Notes under the pieces: model-generated
What the model saw: only the letters and a program-made list of their open reading frames with translations
Told to the model about the DNA's origin: nothing
Database searches by the model: none
Translations under genes and position numbers: made by a program
Source of the DNA: Eubacterium plexicaudatum ASF492
GTDB taxonomy: Bacteria > Bacillota > Clostridia > Lachnospirales > Lachnospiraceae
Length of the DNA stretch: 64,000 nt
Direction: 5' to 3'
Assembly (NCBI RefSeq): GCF_000364225.2
Contig: NZ_AQFT02000001.1
Coordinates: 558,001-622,000, forward strand
Shown here: piece after piece, positions 16,548 through 25,979 of the stretch
Numbering within the stretch: the first letter of the stretch is position 1
How the letters are laid out: every line of letters starts with the position of its first letter

Positions 16548-16650
16548 GATTATTCGGAATGGATGTGTAATTGGAGCAGTGACGTATTTGTTTATTTCGA
16601 ATTCTATGCAGGGGCATGAGATTTTTATTTAGAATATGCCGGAGCATTGA
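16548..16650 (+). pseudogene. Degenerate copy of the spoIVB 3' end (right boundary of the island)
   Basis: It aligns gap-free to 2244-2346. Changes are mostly C/T and G/A transitions, and one creates an in-frame TAG where spoIVB has GAG. The final stop is TGA instead of TAA. Sequence upstream of about 16535 is unrelated to spoIVB, so only the gene end is present. I read it as the target remnant left on the far side of an element inserted into spoIVB. Confidence 0.82.
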
Positions 16651-16759
16651 TTGAATGAAAATAGGTGTAGAAAAGCGTTTTTGTCCGGAATGGATAGATA
16701 CGCTTTTTGTAATTTATCGGTTTTAGAGTGTGTAATATTCGGGACAAACTATTTCGATA

Positions 16760-16811
16760 TTCTACTCATTCTAATCGTACGATTGACAAGAATGAGTAGA
16801 ATGAGTAGAAT
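16760..16811 (+). promoter_or_regulatory. Promoter and nested operator of the first AlbA_2 gene
   Basis: TTGACA (16783-16788), 17 bp, then TAGAAT (16806-16811). TTCTACTCATTCT (16760-16772) is a perfect inverted repeat of AGAATGAGTAGAA (16789-16801), and between them lies the palindrome AATCGTACGATT. The unit GAATGAGTA repeats in tandem across the spacer. This looks like a tightly regulated, probably autoregulated, promoter. Confidence 0.7.
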
Positions 16812-16841
16812 GTGAGTAGAATAAAATTAGGAGGCGGTCAG

Positions 16842-18155
16842 ATGGTTTTTCAGGAAAGTGAAACGGTTGAACTAAAAGCGATTGTGGTGGAGGATATAAA
16901 AAAAGAAATCATTGCTTTTGCAAACTGTGAGGGAGGAAAACTCTACATCGGCGTTCAAGATGACGGAACAGTGTCAGGGCTGGATAACCCGGACGAAACT
17001 TCTTTGCAAATCAGTAATATGGTTCGAGATGCTGTTAAACCGGATCTGACGATGTTTCTTCACTATGAAACAGTAACGGTAGATGGAAAGAAAATCGTTG
17101 CAATTGATATTCAGCAGGGAACAGAGCGACCATATTATATAGCCAAAAAGGGATTGCGTCCTGAAGGCGTTTATGTCCGTCAAGGCTACTCATCTGTTCC
17201 GGCTACAAATACGGTAATCCGTCGCATGATTAAGGAAACTGACGGGGATCATTTTGAAGAAATGCGGTCTTTAGAACAAAATTTAACCTTTGAAAGTGCA
17301 AAAAAAATATTTGCCGAACGAAATGTAAAGTTTGGTCTTGCACAAATGAAAACATTGGGAATGGTGACACAGGATGGTGTCTATACAAACTTGGGGTTGC
17401 TGCTGTCGGATCAGTGCGTGCATACAATGAAAGCAGCTGTTTTTCAAGGGACAACGCAGAGTGAATTTAAGGATCGGAAAGAATTCTCCGGCTCTCTGTT
17501 TCGGCAGATGGATGAAGCGTATGATTTTATTGATTTCCGTAATCAGACACATGCAACCTTTGATAAGTTATATCGTATTGACAGACGGGATTATCCGGAA
17601 ACAGCAGTCAGAGAAGCTCTTTTGAATGTTCTTGTGCATCGTGAATATTCATTTCGTGCCAGCACCTTCATCAGTCTTTATGCAGACAGACTTGAATTTA
17701 TCTCTATCGGCGGTCTGGTAAGTGGTGTGACCTTAAAAGATGTAACAATGGGTATTTCAGTTTGTCGAAATACTAAATTGGCAAATGTATTTTACCGTTT
17801 GGAGCTGATAGAAGCCTATGGAACCGGAATCATAAAAATCATGGAGGCGTATGAGGGAACAGGGATGACGCCGCAGATTGAAACATCTGATAATGCATTT
17901 AAGATGATTCTTCCTAACCTGAATGCAATGCCGGATTCCGCAAGGCAAATGCATGTAAATCCGGAGAAAGGCACACCGGAAGAAAAGGTGATTTCTTTGA
18001 CAATGCAACGGGGGTTTATTACAAGAAAAGAAATAGAAATACTGCTTGATATCGGTCAGTCATCATGTGGACGGCTGCTAAAGAAAATGATTGAAAATGG
18101 TCTGCTGATCCAAGAAGGAAAGGGTAAAAACACCCATTATTGTCTTCCTCAATAA
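16842..18155 (+). CDS. AlbA_2/RecG-like putative transcriptional regulator
   Basis: The 437-aa protein has an AlbA_2 (Schlafen-type) domain (residues about 1-125: ELKAIVVEDIKKEIIAFANCEGGKLYIGVQDDG... RPYYIAKKGL... VYVRQGYSSVPA). A middle region follows, then an ATPase-like C-terminal domain (AVREALLNVLVHREYSF... EFISIGGLVSG... IEAYGTGIIKIMEAY) as in RecG-like regulators. It ends in a winged helix (residues about 385-437). These proteins are usually annotated as transcriptional regulators or ATP-binding proteins. The ATG at 16842 follows AGGAGGCGG; the ORF opens 10 codons earlier without a ribosome site. Confidence 0.88.
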   Translation: MVFQESETVELKAIVVEDIKKEIIAFANCEGGKLYIGVQDDGTVSGLDNPDETSLQISNMVRDAVKPDLTMFLHYETVTVDGKKIVAIDIQQGTERPYYIAKKGLRPEGVYVRQGYSSVPATNTVIRRMIKETDGDHFEEMRSLEQNLTFESAKKIFAERNVKFGLAQMKTLGMVTQDGVYTNLGLLLSDQCVHTMKAAVFQGTTQSEFKDRKEFSGSLFRQMDEAYDFIDFRNQTHATFDKLYRIDRRDYPETAVREALLNVLVHREYSFRASTFISLYADRLEFISIGGLVSGVTLKDVTMGISVCRNTKLANVFYRLELIEAYGTGIIKIMEAYEGTGMTPQIETSDNAFKMILPNLNAMPDSARQMHVNPEKGTPEEKVISLTMQRGFITRKEIEILLDIGQSSCGRLLKKMIENGLLIQEGKGKNTHYCLPQ

Positions 18156-18198
18156 AGTATAAAAATACACATACGGATATTGGAAAGGAGAACATGCT

Positions 18199-18341
18199 AT
18201 GGATAAAATTTATGCGCCGAATGAAATACAACTGGTTAGAGTGATATTGATCTGAGGATTAATGACGGAAAAATCAAAAGTATGTTTGGCTTGGGGTGTT
18301 ATATTAACATTGTACATTGTTCTGAAAAAAATGATTGGTAA
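18199..18341 (+). CDS. Small protein (47 aa restored) between two AlbA_2 genes
   Basis: ATG at 18199 follows GAAAGGAG. As printed the frame ends after 18 codons in TGA. Adding one G at 18243 (GTGATATT to GTGGATATT) gives an open frame to TAA at 18339-18341, with a coherent sequence (VDIDLRINDGKIKSMFGLG, ending in CSEKNDW). No family is recognised. It lies 24 bp ahead of the second AlbA_2 gene and is probably cotranscribed. Confidence 0.45.
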
Positions 18342-18364
18342 TATATGAAAGAAGGTGACGTACT

Positions 18365-19167
18365 ATGACTGTGAAAGATATTATATCCGGAGAATCAGAG
18401 TATCTTGAATTTAAACAAGAAGTACCGAAAAAAGTGAAATTTATATGAAAACAGTAGTTGCATTTGCAAACGGTAGTGGGGGAAAGATTGTGTTTGGTGT
18501 GGAGGATAATACCTGTCAGGTAGTGGGTATTCATCAGGAAGAGGCTTTTTCCATAATGGATGGAATTACTTCGGCAATTTGTGATAGTTGCACGCCTATG
18601 ATAGTGCCAATTGTAACACTTGCTTCTGTTGAGGAAAAAGTTGTCATTGTTGTGAATATCATGCCAGGCAGTCAGCGTCCATACTATCTTACAACAAAGG
18701 GTAAAGAAAATGGAACTTATATCCGTGTGTCAGGAACTACCCGGCCGGCAGATTCATTCGTGTTGAAAGAATTAGAATTTGAGGGTGCAAATCGATGTTT
18801 TGATCAAAAGTATGCGGCGCCGGAAGCAAGTGTCACAGAGGATGAGATCAGCCATTTTTGCAATAAGATGTATCAATATGCGGCAGAGCATTACAGAACG
18901 GAAGAGGCGGTAGAAAGAATACGTCCATTGACAAAACAAAAACGGAAAAGTACGGATAAAGTACGGAAAAGTACGGATAACATAACGGATAATCATAAAA
19001 AGATAATTCAATATGTTGAGGAGAGGGGAGCAATAACAAATAAAGAAGTACGAAATTTGCTGAATGTGAAAGATTCACGTGCGTTAAAAATATTAAAGGA
19101 ATTGGTAGCGGCAGGCGTATTGCACAAAGAGGGAAAACTGAAGGGAAGTTACTACAAATTAAAATGA
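18365..19167 (+). CDS. Second AlbA_2-domain regulator (apparent frameshift)
   Basis: From the ATG at 18365 the frame reads MTVKDIISGESEYLEFKQEVPKK and then breaks. One extra A in the run 18428-18433 continues as SEIYMKTVVAFANGSGGKIVFGVED, the canonical AlbA_2 core. The restored protein is 267 aa: AlbA_2 (about 1-135), a helical middle, a repeated KRKSTDKVRKSTDN segment, and a winged helix (about 210-267). It lacks the ATPase-like domain of the neighbour at 16842, so it is a short-form paralogue. Near-identical 17-bp repeats encode the Lys/Ser/Thr segment. Confidence 0.82.
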
Positions 19168-19390
19168 TTTAAAAATGCAGCCCGAAAAAATAAAAAAAGC
19201 GGTTCCACTGTCCGGTTGGCATGAAGCGTATGCTATTTGTCACGAATAGTCTGCTGCAATGCTTGTTTTTGGTTTGCAATTTTAAAGTGAATGTGCTAAG
19301 CTAATAGATAACTAAAAGTTTTACGCTGACAGCCATATGTCAGATGTCAGGATATGGAAGTCCATATTTTTATTCAAAGGAGTGATGACA

Positions 19391-20550
19391 ATGAATGTAA
19401 ATCAAAATTTTTTCGGTGGAATGGGAGGAAATACAGGTTTTTTCTCAGACTATGCCAGCATTAGAAATGGCAGTTATCGAAGGCTTTTAAAAGCTTATTA
19501 TGGAGGAAATAATAATTCGGGTACGACAGCCGGCACGCGAAGCAACAGAAGTAATGTGCTTGAGCAGCTTCTTGAAGAGAGAAGAAATCCGAAGGTTTCC
19601 GAGCAGACCAAAGAGGCAAATTCCAAGTTGCTGGATGGAATACCGACTTTGACAAATGCCGTGAAGGCGTTACAAAAGGACGCAACGTATACCGATTCGG
19701 AGGATGGCAAGAAGAGTGCGCAGGATAATATGGTTTCCGCACTGAAAAATTTCGTTTCGGAGTATAATGATGTTGTAAGTGCGGCAAAGAAATCCACATT
19801 ATCCAATAAGACGTCGCATGTTGCAAGCATGATGAAAAGCACGACTGAGAATGCCGATAAGCTTAAGGAAATCGGGATTTCAGTCAATGCAAACGGTACG
19901 CTTCAATTTATTGAAGGCCAGGCAAAGAACGCAGATATCTCTAAAGTGCAGGATTTGTTTTCAAACAAAAACAGCATGAGCTATGGTTCTACGGTTCTGT
20001 CCCGTCTGCAGTTTGCCGGTATTACATCCGGTACGGTAGACAGTACGAAAAAAGAAGATAATGTAAGTTCGGTTTCCAGTGCCGCTTCTTTTAATGCGGA
20101 TATCAAGTCGCTTGCATCGGATGCATTGTATGAAAAGGTAAAGGATAAAAACGGTAAGTATTCTTATGATTTAGACAAAATCTTTTCTACGGCAAAGAGT
20201 TTTGTAAAAAATTACAACGATATGTTTGATGCGGAAAAATCCGGCACAAAAACAGGTGTAACATCGAACTTGTCTTATATTAAGGAAAAACAGAGAAAAA
20301 TAAAGATATGCTGGCACAATTTGGCATTTCTCTGGATGCGAATAATAAAATGACGATTGATGAGAACACCTTTAAAAAATCTGATATGACCAAAGTACAG
20401 AATTTCTTCAAAGACTACAGCCTTTCTGTTTCTACAAACGTTTCGCTGGTAGATCATTATTTAACTTCCATGGCAAAAAATGCCAATGGTTATACGTCTG
20501 CCGGAATGTATAATGTACAGGGCGTTTCTCAATTTAACGATTTTATTTAG
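19391..20550 (+). CDS. FliD-like (flagellar cap-related) protein of unknown function (apparent frameshift)
   Basis: ATG at 19391 follows AAAGGAGTG. One missing A in the run 20286-20290 breaks the frame; restoring it joins SYIKEK to TEKNKDMLAQFGISLDANNK. The restored protein is 386 aa, Ser/Lys/Asn-rich and soluble. It contains two FliD_C-like blocks of the type LKNFVSEYNDVV...LKEIGISVNANGTLQF...VQDLFS and FVKNYNDMF...LAQFGISLDANNKMTI. It has no signal peptide and lacks the FliD N-terminus, so it is not a normal cap protein. Upstream, TAAA and GCCATATG about 15 bp apart faintly resemble a sigma-D promoter. It may be a motility-coregulated export substrate. Confidence 0.6.
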
Positions 20551-20595
20551 TTTGTGCGCCGAAGACAATCCTGCAAGCGTACGGTAATTGAATGG

Positions 20596-20645
20596 AAAGC
20601 CAATCTATATTTGTCGTAATCCGACCAATATGGATTGGCTTTTTG
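20596..20645. terminator. Bidirectional terminator between convergent genes
   Basis: AAAGCCAATC (20596-20605) and GATTGGCTTT (20633-20642) form a strong stem with T runs on both strands. It serves the FliD-like gene and possibly the minus-strand gene at 20650. Confidence 0.75.
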
Positions 20646-20649
20646 TGTG

Positions 20650-21368
20650 TCAGGCTACATCCCAATCGGAAAAGCCGGACGCCATCTGTCCCATCGTATA
20701 TTCTCCTAATTGCGGGTCAAGAACATTACCGGAGCAGCGTACGGTATAATATCCATATTGTATTGCGCCCGAATGGTTATATACATTGCATTGAATGTGA
20801 ACAATATTATTTTTCTTATGAAATAGGAGTATTCCAGCTTTGTTGTATCGGATTGCGTTAATTCGTCCGCAATCATAGTTTTTATTTTCCGAGAGTTTGT
20901 AAAACGGAAATAGTCAGACTCCGTTAGTTCTTCCGCAACATATTCCCGGTACGTGGTTCCGTCAAAATACAGATAGGTGTCTTTCCAGGTATGAACCATC
21001 ATTACGACATGTGTTTCCGTTTTCAGGTCGAGTAATTGCAGGATGCATGCATCCATGATTTCCGTATTTTCATGGACCGGAAGACAGGTTTTGCCGTCAC
21101 TGCTGCAATACCAGGTCTGATACAAACCCTTATCATCGGAAAAAACGCCTATAAGTTCTTTGAAACCATCGTGATCCATATCGACATATACATAATGTTC
21201 CGGCTGATGTCCGCAAGCCGATTGTGTAATTGCAAGCAGTTGTTCTTCGCTTAAAGGTTCTTTTTCAGAAAATCGTATTCGTATGCCAACTGCAGATGCA
21301 ATGATTGCTATCCATGCTATGATCATAATAATAAATACTTTTTTTTCATTTTTTCTCCCTGTTTCCAT
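20650..21368 (-). CDS. Membrane-anchored protein with EF-hand-like motif (apparent frameshift)
   Basis: The start is at 21368. An N-terminal transmembrane anchor (about residues 11-30) is followed by an extracellular region with DMDHDGFKELIGVF, an EF-hand/VCBS-like calcium loop typical of FG-GAP-like exported proteins. As printed it ends with an implausible tail. One extra T in the run 20810-20814 (an A on the coding strand) yields FIRKNNIVHIQCNVYNHSG and continues to TGA at 20650-20652, giving 239 aa. No enzyme motif was seen. It is monocistronic and convergent with the FliD-like gene. Confidence 0.65.
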
Positions 21369-21551
21369 ACCCGGTTTTTGAATTCACTTTCATGTGCCTG
21401 TTATGATCGTTTATTATAACTTATTTTTAAGCAGGTGTCATCAGATAAAAAGTTCCACATCTGTTTCGTTGGATTACGGACTATATTTTTCCACAGTTTA
21501 TGTCGATAAAGATAAGAGAGCTTTTTATTTTTTATCAACGGAGGAAACAAA

Positions 21552-22178
21552 ATGAGAGCGGAACCGAATGAATGGAGACCATATGGTAAAATTATTTATC
21601 AGAAGCAAAGTTTTATAGTGAAGCAGGTAGCGATGCTGCCTGAGAAAGCAGCGGAGTATGATGATGCGCCTGCTTATACCTGTTGTCCGATTCAATCCTG
21701 GCAGCATACGGATTTTCATAAGTTATTTGATGACTGGCGCAAACAGTTTGCCAAGGCATCTGGGAATGGCATCTGTAAGCGCATACCGTGTATCTGTTAT
21801 CCGGATGAGATGACTTTTCGGTCTGCGTATTTGGCCGGATTAAAACATGGCACGTTTATGAAAGCGATGAAAGACAACATGGATAACGGATGGGAAAAAG
21901 CAAGAATCGTTGCACATGAGGTTGTAGAGAAGGCGGTACAATCAAAAGATCTGAAAGAAATATGCAGGGCGGTCGGTTATCCACCGTTTATCATAGCGGC
22001 ACTTGGTAAAGCATTACTTAAATTTGAAGATGGAAATGCGATTCCGCTTATAGCGAAATTTTATGAGGAAATGATTAAAGGAATCCTTTATGTACCGTTA
22101 GAAAAGCCCGATGAACTCGCATTTAAGATTTCCGATAAAACATGGGAAGTTATTGATGCGACGGAGTTTAATTATTAA
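21552..22178 (+). CDS. Hypothetical protein (208 aa)
   Basis: The ATG at 21552 is preceded by GGAGGAAAC. The product is soluble and mostly helical, with a Cys-containing central segment (NGICKRIPCICYPDEMTFRSAYLAG). I recognise no domain, signal peptide or membrane segment. It stands alone, with a strong terminator (22272) after it. Confidence 0.6.
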   Translation: MRAEPNEWRPYGKIIYQKQSFIVKQVAMLPEKAAEYDDAPAYTCCPIQSWQHTDFHKLFDDWRKQFAKASGNGICKRIPCICYPDEMTFRSAYLAGLKHGTFMKAMKDNMDNGWEKARIVAHEVVEKAVQSKDLKEICRAVGYPPFIIAALGKALLKFEDGNAIPLIAKFYEEMIKGILYVPLEKPDELAFKISDKTWEVIDATEFNY

Positions 22179-22271
22179 TGCAGCCATATAATCTGTTGAT
22201 AAGACAATATGGTGGCAGAAATGTAAAATCGGTATGAGGATCGGAATTAGGATACGAAAAGGATAGAGGAA

Positions 22272-22301
22272 AAGGCAGGAGAACGCATCCTGCCTTTTTT
22301 A
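22272..22301 (+). terminator. Terminator before the chemoreceptor gene
   Basis: AAGGCAGGA/TCCTGCCTT is a perfect 9-bp stem with a seven-base loop and a T6 run. Confidence 0.85.
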
Positions 22302-22435
22302 TGAAACGAAGAAAATGTAAATCTTACACAGAAACATCCGGAAACATCCTTGCAAATTTGGCCTTGTTTACTTATAATATAATAAAGAAATCCGATAAGT
22401 TTCAAAGGAAATGAAGATGACACAGGGGGACAAAG

Positions 22436-24475
22436 ATGAAAAAAGTGAAAATGAGAAAAAAAGAAATTTCGAAAACGTCGGGGCCGCAAAACAAACAGAA
22501 AACGGATCGGACACTGCAAAAACAGCTGGTTTCACAAGTTAAGCGTCTGTTTCTTGTTTTGGTTATCACTCTGATTGTTGTATCTGGCATTTTTATGTAT
22601 TTTAGTAATTTAAACACATTGCATGATATGGCAGATGTTGCTTTAAATTCAACATCATCGGCAGTGGAACGAACGTTACATACATTGGAAGTAAATGCCA
22701 TGAATGTTGCTTCTCTGGAAACAATCAGAGCCACAACGTCAACCAAAGAGGAAAAGCTGGAAGCAATGGAAGGCGTGCGTCTGCAAAATCACTACGATGA
22801 AGTAGGATATGTGGAATTGGACGGAAAGGGTTATTCCAATTACGGCGATTTTGATTTTAACGATCAGCTGCATTTTCAGTCAACCTCCAAAGGAGATGTT
22901 TTTGTCGGGGAACCGATCATTAACCGACTTAACGGAGATATTATTATTATATCGGGTGCACCCGTATACAATGATGATAATAAGATTACAGGTACGGTAT
23001 TTATTGTTGATCTGGTTGCTTCGGTAAATGATAAAATCGGAGAAATTACATTTGGAAAAACAGGACGTGCCTATGTGATCAATAAGGAAGGAACGATTAT
23101 ATTTCATAAAGATGAACAGAGAATTGCAGATGAGCATAATTCCATTTTGCTTGGTGAAACGGACAGGGCATATGCTTCTCTGGCAAAGGCAACGAAAAAA
23201 ATTCTTTCAACTACCGAAGCAGGTACACTTACTTACCGCCTGAACGGAAAAAGCATGTTTGCAGCTTACTGTCCGGTAAAAGGACATGAAGAATGGCGTC
23301 TGATTATGACTGCGCCAAACAGTGAATTTACATTATCCGTTGTCATTTCCGTACTTGTCAACAGTGTGATCGGCGTATCTCTTCTGGCAATCTGCATCGT
23401 ATTGATGAAACGCCGGATTCAGGTTATTATTCAGCCGGTTGATCTGGTTACAAAACGACTTGTAAAACTGGCTGAAGGTGATTTGCAGACACCGGTAGAG
23501 TTTATTGATACCGGAGATGAATTTTCCGTTCTTTCCGGAAACTTGGGCGAAACCATTCAAAGTTTGAATTCGTATATTTCGGATATTACAAGAGTCCTTT
23601 CACAGTTGTCTGCCGGAAATCTTGACATCCGGACGGAAGCCGCTTTTGCCGGAGACTTTGTCAGTCTGAAAGAGTCGATTGATACGATTATCAGCTCGTT
23701 CAATGAAACGATGACACAGATGAACAGTGCGGCCGATCTTGTTGCCGATCATTCAAGTGGTACTTCGCAGGGAGCGAAAAATCTGGCAGACAGTACGACC
23801 GATCAGGCAAGTGTACTGGAAGAACTGACAGCAAGTATTATGAGTGTATCCGATCAGGTAAAACTTACGGCAGATAATGCTTCCAGAGTGAACCAGCGTT
23901 CAAAGGAAGCACAGAAAAATGTGGAAGCGTGCAACATACAGATGCAGTCCATGATTCAGGCAATGGCTGATATTAAAACCGGTTCGGCAAAGATCAGTGA
24001 TATAATTAAAAACATCGAAAATATTGCGGAACAGACAAACTTATTGTCGTTAAATGCAGCGATTGAGGCAGCACGTGCAGGAGATGCAGGAAGAGGATTT
24101 TCCGTTGTTGCCGAAGAGGTGCGCAGCCTTGCGGAAGAGAGTGCAAAGGCGGCTCAGAATACCGCCAGACTGATTACAACGTCAATTGAAACGGTAGAAA
24201 ACGGTACAAGCATTGTCAATGAGACAGCCGAATCACTTTCACAGGTTGTAAGCAGCACGAGTGAAATTACAAGAATTATTGCTGAGATTGCGGATGCGGC
24301 AAGAGAGCAGGCAACGGCAATTGAGCAGATCAACACAGGATTTGAGCAGATGTCAGATGCGGTTACGACAAATTCAATGACGGCGCAGGATAGTGCGGCT
24401 TCCAGCGAAGAATTAGCTGCGCAGGCTCAGAATCTGAAAGAACTGATCGGAAGATTCTCATTAAAAGATCTTTAA
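22436..24475 (+). CDS. Methyl-accepting chemotaxis protein
   Basis: The 679-aa protein has a basic cytoplasmic start, TM1 (about residues 38-58), an extracellular dCache-like sensor (about 60-295), TM2 (about 300-322), HAMP (about 325-385) and the long signalling domain. The hairpin tip is [38 protein letters not shown]. It signals through CheA/CheW to flagella. The ligand cannot be read from the sequence; Cache domains often bind amino acids or organic acids. The serpin gene follows 21 bp later, but shared function is doubtful. Confidence 0.95.
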   Translation: MKKVKMRKKEISKTSGPQNKQKTDRTLQKQLVSQVKRLFLVLVITLIVVSGIFMYFSNLNTLHDMADVALNSTSSAVERTLHTLEVNAMNVASLETIRATTSTKEEKLEAMEGVRLQNHYDEVGYVELDGKGYSNYGDFDFNDQLHFQSTSKGDVFVGEPIINRLNGDIIIISGAPVYNDDNKITGTVFIVDLVASVNDKIGEITFGKTGRAYVINKEGTIIFHKDEQRIADEHNSILLGETDRAYASLAKATKKILSTTEAGTLTYRLNGKSMFAAYCPVKGHEEWRLIMTAPNSEFTLSVVISVLVNSVIGVSLLAICIVLMKRRIQVIIQPVDLVTKRLVKLAEGDLQTPVEFIDTGDEFSVLSGNLGETIQSLNSYISDITRVLSQLSAGNLDIRTEAAFAGDFVSLKESIDTIISSFNETMTQMNSAADLVADHSSGTSQGAKNLADSTTDQASVLEELTASIMSVSDQVKLTADNASRVNQRSKEAQKNVEACNIQMQSMIQAMADIKTGSAKISDIIKNIENIAEQTNLLSLNAAIEAARAGDAGRGFSVVAEEVRSLAEESAKAAQNTARLITTSIETVENGTSIVNETAESLSQVVSSTSEITRIIAEIADAAREQATAIEQINTGFEQMSDAVTTNSMTAQDSAASSEELAAQAQNLKELIGRFSLKDL

Positions 24476-24496
24476 TAAGGAAGGAGACTGTTATAT

Positions 24497-25729
24497 ATGA
24501 AAAAACAACTGCTTAGTTCGGCACTGGCTTTTATTCTGGCTTCGGCTTCTCTTATAGGCGCAGGAGCATATGTGACCGCGGACGAAAGCCTTAAGACGGT
24601 GCAGGCAAAGGAAAAAACGACAGATGCAAAATCAGCTGTAAAGTCCGTGCGGAAGTTTGGCTATGATCTGATGGAGCAGTATCTGTCGGAAAAGAATCCG
24701 GTTATGTCGCCGGTATCCGCATATGTTGTGCTCGGTATGGTCGGAAACGGTGCAAAAGGAACGACGAAAAAAGAGTTTGAAAAAGTATTGGGCAGCAATA
24801 TGCTGACAGCATCCGAACAGTTATTACATACACTGCCGCAGGAACAGGACGGCATGAAACTTACGGTTGCCAATTCCGCATGGTTAGACGAAGCGTTCAC
24901 GCCAAAGAAAGCATGGCTGAATACGGCGAAAACCCAATTTCAGTCAGATGTATTTACGGAAAAGCTCAGCACAAACGCCACTAAAAATAAGATTAACAGC
25001 TGGGTAAGCGATCGTACCAACCAACTGATTCCAAAGCTTTTGGACAAAAAGATGGAGAAAGAAACGAGACTTGCGCTGATTAATACCTTATATTTTAAGG
25101 CGGACTGGCAGCAGCCGTTTATCCCGGAGAAAACTTCTTTGGCAGATTTTCATTCGGATTATGGAAAAACAATACAAACGGACATGATGCATGACGGTAA
25201 TTATGTATGCGGATATTTTAAAGATGATGCATCGGAAGGCGTAATCCTGCCTTATAAAGACAGCAATTTCGCATTTGTGGCGGTAAAGCCGTCCAAAGAT
25301 GAAAAGATACGGGACTGGTATGCATCATATACGCCGGAAAAACTGGAAGCTCTGCTTGACAGCAGCCAGACAAAAAACGTAGATCTTTCGCTTCCGAAAT
25401 TTGATATACGCTGCAGAATGAAATTGAATGACAGTCTGAATAAGATGGGCATTAAAAAAGCATTTGATGAGAAAAAGGCAGATTTGACATTGCTTGGAAA
25501 ATCGAAAGATGAAGAGAATTTATATCTGAGCTTTGTCCTGCAGGAGGCAGTCATCCGCGTGGCAGAGGAAGGTACGGAAGCCGCGGCAGCGACTATTGGC
25601 GGAATCGCCGCGGGAACAGCGATGATTATTGATAAGCCGATTGTGAAATTTGACCGTTCCTTTATGTATATGATTGTGGATACGGAATCCGGTGCGCCGT
25701 TATTTATGGGGATAGTGGATGAGCCGTAG
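24497..25729 (+). CDS. Secreted serpin (serine protease inhibitor)
   Basis: The 410-aa protein has a signal peptide (KKQLLSSALAFILASASLIGAGAY). The serpin core follows from about residue 50 (NPVMSPVSAYVVLGMVGNGAKGTTKKEFEKVL, LALINTLYFKADWQQPF). The hinge EEGTEAAAAT has the small residues needed for loop insertion, so it should be inhibitory. Counting 17 residues from the hinge Glu puts P1-P1' near Gly-Thr in GIAAGTA, which suggests elastase- or subtilisin-like targets (inference). The C-terminal signature FDRSFMYMIVDTESGAPLFMGIV is present. Bacterial serpins of gut species are thought to protect against host or neighbouring proteases. Confidence 0.95.
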   Translation: MKKQLLSSALAFILASASLIGAGAYVTADESLKTVQAKEKTTDAKSAVKSVRKFGYDLMEQYLSEKNPVMSPVSAYVVLGMVGNGAKGTTKKEFEKVLGSNMLTASEQLLHTLPQEQDGMKLTVANSAWLDEAFTPKKAWLNTAKTQFQSDVFTEKLSTNATKNKINSWVSDRTNQLIPKLLDKKMEKETRLALINTLYFKADWQQPFIPEKTSLADFHSDYGKTIQTDMMHDGNYVCGYFKDDASEGVILPYKDSNFAFVAVKPSKDEKIRDWYASYTPEKLEALLDSSQTKNVDLSLPKFDIRCRMKLNDSLNKMGIKKAFDEKKADLTLLGKSKDEENLYLSFVLQEAVIRVAEEGTEAAAATIGGIAAGTAMIIDKPIVKFDRSFMYMIVDTESGAPLFMGIVDEP

Positions 25730-25773
25730 AATGGAATAACAGCAGGATGTGTAATCAGACAGTCCTTTGTTGG

Positions 25774-25822
25774 AATATCCGAAACAGTGATTTGTGAATC
25801 ATTGTTTCGGATATTTTTTTGC
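25774..25822. terminator. Terminator after the serpin gene
   Basis: A long stem, AATATCCGAAACAGTGATT (25774-25792) with AATCATTGTTTCGGATATT (25797-25815), is nearly perfect, with loop TGTG followed by T residues. Confidence 0.85.
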
Positions 25823-25945
25823 TCCATGTGGCTGTTCGGCCAATTTTATCAAAACTTTATTGGTTGATATGACCGAAACTTAACAATTGATGGTTTTTAT
25901 TCCGGAGCAGGCATGGTATACTGAACTGAAAAGAAGATTCGGAGC

Positions 25946-25963
25946 ATTTTTCAAACACGCTCT
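25946..25963 (+). repeat. 18-bp direct repeat, copy 1
   Basis: ATTTTTCAAACACGCTCT recurs exactly at 27574-27591, flanking the ASKHA gene. A related palindromic version forms the terminator at 51086-51119. This suggests a dispersed repeat that carries a half-hairpin. Confidence 0.75.
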
Positions 25964-25979
25964 GAGAAAGGAGATGTGA

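Noticed and set aside
2347-16650. A functional prophage or integrative element.
   Set aside because: No integrase, terminase, capsid, relaxase or replication gene was found, only small regulators, exported proteins and IS elements.
19285-19345. A firm sigma-D promoter before the FliD-like gene.
   Set aside because: The -10-like GCCATAT lacks one base of the consensus and spacing is ambiguous, so it is mentioned only as weak.
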